NCBI GenBank assembly: GCA_016859345.1
Contig: CM029120.1
Coordinates: 23,407,501-23,471,500, forward strand
Source: Istiophorus platypterus
Lineage: Eukaryota; Chordata; Actinopteri; Istiophoriformes; Istiophoridae
Direction: 5' to 3'
DNA: 64,000 nt
The position numbers and the translations under genes were made by a program. The notes under the pieces were generated by a model. It did not search any database and had not been told where the DNA came from. It worked only from the letters and a program-made list of their open reading frames with translations. The stretch's first letter is position 1. Each line of letters opens with the position of its first letter. Positions 56,150 to 64,000 of this stretch are shown piece after piece.

Positions 56150-57440
56150 AGGAGAGGCAAGTTTATTTATATAGCATATTTCAGCAACATGACAACTCAA
56201 AGTGCTTCACATCAAGCATACATTGCAAAAGAATCACTCACAAAAGAAAGGTTTTTAAAAACAGAATATTAAAACAAGTCATTAAAAACCAAGAGAAAAG
56301 GATATAACACAGAAAAGGAAATAAAAACAGCTAAAACAAGAGCTAAAAAAAAGGAATAACAGGAATAAAGTAGCAGATTAAAAGTTACAGTGCAGTTTAG
56401 GAATAATAACTTAATAAAAGAGCAGCAGCAAGAGGGTTTTGGCAGACCTGTGCTTTTCTGAGAGTTTGTTCCAAATATTTTGTGCATAGAAACTAAATGC
56501 TGCTTCACCATGTATATTTCTAATTCTGGGGACACTCAGCGGACCTGTCTCAGATGATCTGAGAAGTCTGGACAGTTCGTAATTCAGGAAAGGGATCAAT
56601 AATGTATTTTGGCCTAAGCCATTTTGTGCTTTATAAACCAACAGGGGTATTTTTGAAATGATTTCCTGAGAGACTGAAAGCCAATGTAATGACCTGAGAA
56701 CTGGACTAATGCGACCCAATTTCTTTGTGGTAGTGAGGACTCGAGCAGCAGCATTTTTAATCAGCTGCAACCGTCTGATGGATTTTAAATGGAGAACTGT
56801 AAAGACAGTGTTACAGTAGTCAAGCCTACTAAAGATAAATGCATGGACAAGTTTTTTCCAAATCCGGCTGAGACATGATAGCAGGAAGTCTCTAATTGTC
56901 TTAAAGTGGCTGTTCAAATTCAGGTCTGAGTCCAAGACTACGCCAAGATTACTGGCTTGGATTTTGCTTTTAACCTTACAGATTGAAGTTGAACATTGAC
57001 TTTTAATCGCTCCTCTTGGGCATCCTAAAAAGATTACCTCAGATTTGTTGGATTCCATAAACTGAGCTAGTGGGAAGCATGTAGATGTTAAACAGAAGGG
57101 GGCCCAGAATGGAGCCTTGTGGAACTCCACATGTAAATTTTTTCTGTTCAGATGTGTAGTTATCTATAGACACAAAGTATTCCCTGTCTTTTAAGTAGGA
57201 TTCAAACCTGTTTAGCATTGTGCCAGGAATTCTCACACAGTTTGCCTGCTGGTCAAGTTGTTGTGTTCGACTGTGCCAAATGCAGCACTGAGATCCAACA
57301 ATACAAAGACCGAAATTCTTCCACTGTTTGTGATATGATGGATGTCATTAAACACCTTAATAAGAAAAGTCTCAGTTCTGTGGTGTTGTCAAAAACCTGA
57401 CTCAAAGATATAAAAATAGCTGTTCAGTGCCAAGAAGTTA
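56150..57440 (-). mobile_element. Second L2-clade LINE family, RT thumb and C-terminus
   Basis: The longest open frame of the window (56,411-57,130, 239 residues, minus) reads NKSEVIFLG, ASNLGVVLDSDLNLNSHFKT, the thumb motif SRLDYCNTVF, RLQLIKNAAARVLTTTKKLG, ISPVLRSLHWLSV, and IHGEAAFSFYAQNIWNKL. The overlapping frame 57,039-57,236 carries WF.SYLKDREYFVSID and CGVPQGSILGPLLFNIYM. The YADD catalytic box between them is deleted. The 3' end is at about 56,150-56,220 (GGCAAGTTTATTTATATAGC). 57,240-57,440 is further element sequence. The long open C-terminal frame suggests a younger copy than the other LINEs. Confidence 0.88.
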
Positions 57441-57860
57441 TTCAGCTGATGAATGGTTGAAAAAAAAATGGATTGTTTCAAACTGGCTGCCGGCAATGAT
57501 TGGACCTACATCTCACTGAAAAGGATTCCTGCAAACTGAAAATGATGGTTACAAGAACCATTTAGAGACTGTAATTGTTGCCAAAGATTCTGTAACTAAA
57601 TATTAGTGAAGGATGCAAATAATCATGTCTGGGATACATTTTGTGTTTGTGTTATTTCACTATATGCAAATTTTATTTATTTATTTATTTTTTTTTTAAT
57701 TTTTATTTTCTTTATGTCAGTAACCTTTGGCATTTTATTAAAATATTTAGATTATACAAAATCGGTAAATTTGCTTTTATTCCTGATGATATTCTAATTT
57801 CTCTACTTAAAATTCAGGGTGCCCGTATTTTCAACCAGGACTGTATGTTTTGGCAGTTTC
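57441..57860. mobile_element. Possible Tc1/mariner 3' end remnant
   Basis: GGATGCAAATAATCATGTCTGG, CACTATATGCAAATTTTATT and the closing CAGGGTGCCCGTATTTTCAACC resemble the non-coding 3' part and terminal end of a fish Tc1 element. No transposase is readable. Confidence 0.35.
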
Positions 57861-60489
57861 CTGGATCACTAAAAAGTAGCAGTGAAGAGATTTAGTATTG
57901 GTTTATAAACTGACTTGGATGCTTTTTTTTTAAATCCAAATAGTACAATATAAGAGGAGGAAGGATGGATTCATGTGAACTGGACTATTTGAACTGCTTG
58001 GCTGTAATTTTGCAAAGCATCAACTGAAAGGTAGGCCTTTGTGATGCAAGCAAAGTGAAATCCTTACATGCTGTAGCAACAAAAATGGAAGCATAAAGTT
58101 GAAGCGCCATAGTGGCAACTAATGAAAGACTTTCCTAACATGTCTGTATTTTTTCAAAAAGTCAGGGTTGCTGATCCTAGTTGGCATCAGCCCCCTGCTG
58201 GAAGTTAGCTGTCATATATCATCTGACAGAAAAACATTATTTTCTCCTCTGTTCAATGAAATAAATGCAAACTTTTTTGCATGTGGTGCAAAACAACAAA
58301 ATAACAAAATGACTAAAGGTGAGGATGACACACAAAACATACTATGTACAAATGCACAATATGTAAATCTGACTGGACAATAAAAGGCAAACAAAAGCTA
58401 CAGACATTCAAACAAAGGTGGAGCAAATGAAGTGTTTATTTGCTAAGATAAACCACAAGACAAATTATCTTACTTTTCAGTTTGCCCCTTTATATGACTA
58501 AATGCACACTGTTTGCATTGCAAGATGATAAGATGTCTGATTTCAGATTTGAAAGAATTTTGATACTTCTAACAGTTGTAGCGCTATACTAATGTAGATT
58601 TGTCTACATAAAGTAAGGCTTCTCTTAGTAGAGGAAAGGTTGACTTTATTAATTACAGACTGGTTCTATTAGTACCGTAAGTTCTCCAGAGTCCTTTCAG
58701 GCTGGAATCTGAAGTTCCAGCCTTTAAAGCCATTATTCTCTATTGATTTACCTGATCAAATCTATACTACTGACAAAGGTGTATTCAGAGGAGCAAAGTC
58801 AAAACCAAATGATGTTTTGAATAAGGTTCATGTTGTGCGACTCTAAAAAGTAGCTTTCACAATGCTAATGCTGGATTCATGCAATGTTGGCAGAAGGGAA
58901 ACCTTCCAATAATTTGAATGTTCACATGGTATACTGAGATACCAATGTGGAGCCTTGTTCATACCAAATACACATCCTAAATTACTATTTTATTGTGTTA
59001 GATATATGTAGTGATTTTTTAACGAGTCAAACTACATACATGTCAACAGGCTTATTTTTTTATTTCACTGAATCAATTTAATGAGAGTTAATACCATCTT
59101 TAACTGTAATGGGGCTAGAAGTTTTGCAGACCAACCAAACACATTGGATGGTTGGTATCTATGTGCTTTTGCAAGGTGGGAGAAAATGTAACTGTCAGAA
59201 AATTTTCTGACCTGGAATACCTGCTAGGAAACTGAAAAATTAATATTTTAGCCTGTTGTAAAAACTAAACAAAACAAGTATATTTGTTGCCACATTTTGT
59301 TAGAAATAATGGTTTAAGCTTTTTTAAAATGATGACCTACTTAAATTTTACAACTAAATACAAACTATTTGATTTGTCATAGCAGAAACACATGGTGTAG
59401 CACTACATTAATGTTGGTCCTATTCCATCTATGTTCTAATATGTTATTAATATAATTAGCTACAATTGTGTTCTTACTGAGATGGCTCTATATGATGACA
59501 AAATTTAAATAAATTGTGGAATTGAAGGGGTGTAACAAGGCTGGAAGAGATGAATATATATTTAACTATCAATTCTACATTTAACCAAACCAAATATGAT
59601 TACAATTTTCTCTGATTAAAGCAAAGAACTTAAGTTTGTAGCTATCCTACTGAACTAATTTTTACCTTCTCATGGGTGCTGCCAGTGATTTTGGGACCAA
59701 TGAAAAGATATCACATTGGGCCCTATTGCCCCACACCAACAAGCCATGCAAGCCCAAAAAAATATAAAACTGTACAAACATGCATGCAACATTCTGCATA
59801 TAATGGAAGTCACTATTTGGTGGATGATTGATACCATCTATGAGACATGTGTCCTAAGGCCATTGTTTACAGCTTAAATGCAATTGAATGGCAAAATTCT
59901 TTTAAAAATTCTTTTAAAATTAATAAAAACTTAAAATAAATATAAATTAAATAATCAACAGTGCCTTAAATTCAAATAAATTAATCTCGGATAATATTAG
60001 AATGATACAATAAACAGAAGAATAAAACACATACCAACTCGAAAATAAGCATCCCTAAAAGTGGAAATGAAAAATGGAAAACAAAATGGAGATGTATATG
60101 AAAATGCCTGGCGGTGGCACTAGAGGATAATGATCATTACGTGGAAAAAAAAACATTACAGTGTTTTAATTCTTATAATTAAAAAAACTTTAAAAACTTG
60201 GCTTTGTGTCATAATATTAAAAAATAAATTTCCACTTCCCCATGCTATTATGCCAAATGACATCAACTCATCACCACAGTGCTACTCTTCAGGCTCTTCT
60301 GGCTGCATCTGTTGGGCCTAGCACCATGATGGATAAGGTACAACTGATTTAGCATCTATGGTTTGGTATATGTTGGCATCCACTTTTTAAATATTAAGAG
60401 GAGTGAAATTTAAACACTCAGAATTTTCTGTGGAGATATGAAATTAATAATTTTAGTGGAGCAAAAGTAATCTATTTCAATAATAACTT
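57861..60489. other. Long AT-rich non-coding stretch
   Basis: No transposon, exon or RNA gene recognised. Frames at 58,168-58,383 and 60,130-60,321 lack domains. 59,690-59,770 (GCTGCCAGTGATTTTGGGAC) may be a fragment of an interspersed repeat. Confidence 0.5.
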
Positions 60490-61619
60490 ATTTCCACCAC
60501 TGTTGATAAGCATGCCATAGATACCAGTGCTTCCTCCCCAGCACCAACATCCTATTACAGAGTTAAAAGCCACTGGTGGCTCACAATCTTTTATCTTCTC
60601 CTGTGTCCTGCCGCTGGATGCCAAGTCTGCCTGCGATATGAGCACTGTACGAAGAGGCATCAGAATGGCTTTTGTGCCTGCCCTTCTTCATCATATTCAT
60701 GTGCAGTCTAACCAGATCGGTAAATTCTTACCAGTAGCCATCTGTCCTTGTTCTCCCATAGAGTGTTGACTTCATGGGAATCCTGTCCCTGAAATCACTG
60801 ATGTGCCCATTCTATGTTTAATGCTTTGTCTGACTGTAAGCATTGTGACCTGACCCAGATGTCTTTTCAGTAAGGTTCTGACTAGAGCTCAGTTTTGTAA
60901 GTAAGCACACAATGTTAACTTGTCTGATTCACTGTTTGCTTCTGATCTGTCTGAGGATAGGTATCAATTTGTTGTTGAGATAGTGAACTGTGCTTCAAAA
61001 AAGCCTCAAAAGTGAGAGTCCGCAAGTGCCACTGCTGCTTACTCATGAGGCACTCACAGCGCTCAGAAAAGTGATCCATCCTTGGTCCAGTGTTTTGCCA
61101 CTGCTGTTGAGGACACCAGTAAGTGTACCAAAAAAAACAAATGTTTCTTGTTGGTAATGGTGTGTGGTGCAAATGGGTTTCATGGTCAGATGGTGCTGTT
61201 GTTGACTCAAGTGAGGAGTCAGGCACAGTTTACCAGATATTGGTTCCAGTTAGTTGCCAACAGCATTTGCTAGAGTTAGATCACAAACACTTGGTCTTGT
61301 CATTTAGGAGTCCCTAAGCAATATGAATCTCTTCTGACCACTTTCTTTTGACAGTAATCATTGCTTCCACTCGTTTCCCTGAGGCAATTCCTCTGTCAAA
61401 AAATCACTTCACCAGTCATCACTAAACTCTAACCAAGTTCTAAGACACCTTCATGCTACCAAAAAAAATGACCAGGGAACCTATTTCCTGTCTAAGACCT
61501 TTAGACACACTTTGAAGTCTTAAGGCATCTCTCATGCAGTGTCATCTGCCTATCATCCAAAGTCATAAGATACCCTTGAACGATGCCATCAGACTCTGAT
61601 GTCCATGTTAAGAAAGTGC

Positions 61620-61622
<3 letters not shown>
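60490..61622 (+). mobile_element. Ty3/gypsy-type retrotransposon remnant: protease joined to integrase
   Basis: Plus-strand reading: a retropepsin-like segment LKATGGSQSFIFSCVLPLDA (60,551-60,610) where the catalytic DTG reads ATG, followed by RGIRMAFVPALLHHIHVQSN; then, after deletion of the RT and RNase H, the linker VYQILVPVSCQQHLLEL (61,229-61,280) before the integrase zinc domain; then integrase core pieces STRFPEAIPL (61,357-61,386), DQGTYFLSKTFRHTLKS (61,470-61,520, second catalytic Asp) and GISHAVSSAYHPKS (61,524-61,566), where the expected catalytic Glu is Lys. Stops and frameshifts throughout. It ends at an (AT)n array. Different lineage from the chromodomain element at 12,595. Confidence 0.82.

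Positions 61623-61676
<54 letters not shown>
61623..61676. repeat. (AT)n microsatellite
   Basis: About 27 AT units at the 3' break of the gypsy-type remnant. Confidence 0.97.
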
Positions 61677-61681
<5 letters not shown>

Positions 61682-62249
61682 AGGGTATTATTATTTCTTC
61701 CATCTCATTCAATAAGAAGCAAAGTCCTACTGTCTCACCTGGAGTAAAGAACTTACTTTGGGGTTTTCCAAGTGATGTCCTGCCAAACTCCCCAATGAGT
61801 TTAAATTCCCACCATTTTGTGCATTTATTTTGCTTCCATCTTTTGCTTTTCAAAAGCCTTCAAACTATATTTAAGAGCAAAAATGTTTACTATGAGGATG
61901 TTCTTTAAAGAAAATTTATTCAGAGGGACAGTTCCTTAAACTGTTGACAGTGGTGCAACATAGCTCAAAGAAATCATTTACATAACGGGCATGGTTAATT
62001 AAATGACAAGTATCCATGCACTATATATGCATCACTTGGTTAAACCACCAGGACATTTGCAGTGGATACCAATAAAGCAGCTCCATCATTAAAACCTTAG
62101 TTGGGCACCACCCTACAGCCACTTATTTCAAAGAAGGAGTGTCTGGACTTTGGTCTCTTCCTCCCCATTACACTAGGAAAGATCAGACACTTGCTGTATT
62201 TAGGAGGCCATCTCTGCAACTGGCCCAGCGTCTTCAAATAATTCACCCC
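61677..62249. other. Non-coding sequence
   Basis: May include more of the gypsy-type remnant up to about 61,860, but no diagnostic motif is clear. Confidence 0.45.
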
Positions 62250-62460
62250 ATTAAGGAGTCAATCAGGTATAATGAGTCACGGGGTAAACTTGATGGCAGA
62301 ACTGGATAAATAATTTACGGGACATGTCATCCTCCCATCGAGGTGTGGCAGTCACAGAGGAGCAGCAGGGCACATGAAGGCTTTCTGGGGTGGTGAAACT
62401 CTGCAAAGCTGGTGACACCCCCACTATCCACCCTTTCACATCACCGAAGTCCACCTCCTA
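62250..62460. promoter_or_regulatory. Candidate conserved non-coding element
   Basis: Unique block: CAGGTATAATGAGTCACGGGG (AP-1-like TGAGTCA at 62,274-62,280), GGATAAATAATTTACGGGAC, TCCCATCGAGGTGTGGCAG. Retained CpGs and no repeat or gene content. Enhancer role inferred. Confidence 0.45.
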
Positions 62461-62934
62461 CATCCTTTCCTCCCTTTCTTCCTCCCTCTCCTCCTCCCCT
62501 AGTCATCTCCTCATCCTCAAATCAAAAAGCCATCCCAACCCCAATCCCACTCCCCGTCCTCCCCACCTGTCAGACACTGGGAGATAGAGAGATGGAGCCG
62601 ACACCACTATGTTACCAGCCTCTCACTTGGAGGTTTCAAACAGATTTCAGCTAATGAGGGAGTATTTAGAAACTCAGGGATGCCAACATCTAGAGGAGGA
62701 GGGAGATGAGCGGGAGGGGGAGGTATGCGACTGTACAGCAGTGGTTACACACACATACAGTACACACAGCAACATTAAAATCTGCAGCATCCTTACACCT
62801 TCATTCGTGCATGTGAAATGCACGCACACATGATAGCATACACCCACCTGTACACACTTCTTCTCAGCTCAGGGTTGTCAGTGCAGGTGAACAAAGTGAA
62901 TAGGATATGTGACTGACAATAAAGATTTCTTTTA
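62461..62934. other. Pyrimidine-rich then mixed non-coding sequence
   Basis: 62,455-62,570 is C/T-rich; overlapping Pro/Ser-rich frames are artefacts. 62,640-62,730 is more complex and may be part of the neighbouring regulatory cluster. Confidence 0.45.
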
Positions 62935-63095
62935 ACATCAATGAGAGGAGGGCGGGTGAGTCTGGGGAGACAGGCTGCAGAAGTTCGCATTACTCTGAGG
63001 GACCCGTTGGCTGCATATGCCATCTTTAATGACGAGATTACGCCAAACTGGCACCCAGTAAGCCAACCAGGAGAGAGCAAAGTGAGGGATGAAAC
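62935..63095. promoter_or_regulatory. Candidate ultraconserved-like block with exon-like frame
   Basis: Unique, CpG-retaining sequence: GCAGAAGTTCGCATTACTC, GGGACCCGTTGGCTGC, CATATG E-box (63,014-63,019), TTTAATGACGAGATTACGCC. An open plus-strand frame (EVRITLRDPLAAYAIFNDEI) ends at a donor-like CCCA|GTAAGC near 63,058, but the only acceptor (GGGGAGACAG at about 62,974) has no pyrimidine tract. I favour a regulatory element over an exon. Confidence 0.45.
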
Positions 63096-63189
63096 TCCAC
63101 AAACCTATTATTTTCAAACCTCCATTTTTTTCCTTCTTCTTTACCACTCACAACCCCCACCTCATCTCCAACCCCACCCTCTCACTTTC

Positions 63190-63410
63190 CTTTAAATGTG
63201 AGTTTTAATAGACACTGCTGAATTTCTGCCGCTGTCTCCTTAAAGTTTAATTCGCCCACTTTTCTTTCAATCCTGCATCCCCATTATGGAGCTGCAACGG
63301 CAGCTGCAAACAGGGTATTATTATTTCACATTATGAAAACATTCTTTTTAGATGAAGGGAAAGGGAAGGAGCGGATCGTCTATGGCAATATTTTCATGGC
63401 ACAGTTATAA
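63190..63410. promoter_or_regulatory. Candidate conserved non-coding element
   Basis: Dense motifs in unique sequence: TTAAAGTTTAATTCGCCCAC, CCCCATTATGGAGCTGC, CAGCTG E-box (63,301-63,306), GTATTATTATTTCACATTAT, GGAGCGGATCGTCTATGGC. No open frame or repeat. Together with 62,250-63,095 it makes the second enhancer-like cluster of the window. Confidence 0.5.
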
Positions 63411-64000
63411 TGGCAGGTGGGGAAGTGCACAAGAGGGGACTCACTTTTTATATGACACTAATATTCTCTGCATTACCTGGATGGCAATGCTTATTTATTG
63501 TGTTTAAGAGTTTCAGTGTTTTTCAGCATTTGTGCAAAAAGTTGTTTGGAGGTAAATTGAAAGTGAAAGTGTGGGATTCTAGACAAAAGGTGGGTAAATT
63601 TATGTTTGTAATTTCAAGCTTTTCAAAATTACAACCAGGAGTGATAAACTATACTATACATACTATACTGTATATGTTTTCTGCTGCTGGTTTGATAAAG
63701 GGTTGGCTAGGGTGATATGTGCTGGTCATGTTCCTTACGAAGTCCTCCTTCCTACCCCCCCCCTCAAAAAAAAAAAAAGAAGCTGTTTGTTTTTGCCTTT
63801 TTTACTACCTTTGCTCAATATGAGTGGGTTCTGATGGAACAGGACATCTGTTATGGAAGATCTACAAAGGAACCCTGAATACAATTAAAGACACAAAACT
63901 ATGATAACGTTACAGTGAAATATACTGTGAGTTAAAATATAGGAGACAAGCAAATGTCATCACAAGAAGTCACAGGAGAGCCTCTCAATAGAGTCCTACA
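63411..64000. other. Non-coding sequence to window end
   Basis: The 101-residue plus frame at 63,410-63,715 has no domain and lies in AT-rich DNA. Poly-C/poly-A run at 63,754-63,778. Nothing else recognised. Confidence 0.5.

Noticed and set aside
62390..62654. Ser/Pro-rich frames
   Set aside because: Generated by a C/T-rich tract; no domain or codon pattern.

Overview
This window looks like non-coding DNA from a ray-finned (teleost, probably percomorph) fish. The evidence is AT-rich vertebrate-type sequence, many dinucleotide microsatellites, and dense dead copies of typical fish repeats: Tc1/mariner transposons, L2-clade LINEs, Ty3/gypsy retrotransposons with a chromodomain, an L1/Tx1-like LINE, and a tRNA-derived SINE. 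I found no complete host protein-coding gene, rRNA, tRNA or CRISPR array on either strand. Almost every long open frame is a broken transposable-element frame or a low-complexity frame. The window is therefore a gene desert or the inside of a very large intron.

Layout. 1-4,250 is AT-rich with two conserved-looking blocks (about 1,226-1,480 and 3,060-3,330). 4,255-17,100 is a transposon graveyard: L2 fragments, a Tc1 copy (6,183-7,085), a SINE (7,967-8,160), a minus-strand gypsy pol remnant (8,165-9,080), an L1/Tx1-like endonuclease remnant (11,170-11,780), a plus-strand gypsy remnant with chromodomain and LTR (12,595-14,346), and an L2 copy abutting a second Tc1 family (14,950-17,098). 17,100-30,400 is quieter, with regulatory-looking blocks at 18,060, 21,060, 26,650, 27,100 and 29,480-30,370, plus a third Tc1 family at 25,450. 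30,980-42,760 is again LINE/Tc1-rich. 43,440-45,120 is a run of regulatory-looking blocks. 46,365-57,860 carries repeats, a fourth and fifth set of Tc1 remnants, a second SINE and two back-to-back L2-clade LINEs. 60,490-61,622 is a third gypsy-type remnant. 62,250-63,410 is a second dense cluster of regulatory-looking blocks.

The most interesting host signals are the unique, relatively GC-rich, motif-rich blocks standing out from AT-rich or repeat flanks. In vertebrates such a pattern usually marks long-range enhancers of a developmental regulator, but I cannot name the target gene. Inside one block is a 75-base segment (29,611-29,685) with an excellent acceptor, an excellent donor and exactly one open frame; it is the best candidate for a real host exon. 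Calls on conservation are inference from appearance only, since no alignment could be run. I see no evidence for a wholly new multi-gene system here.
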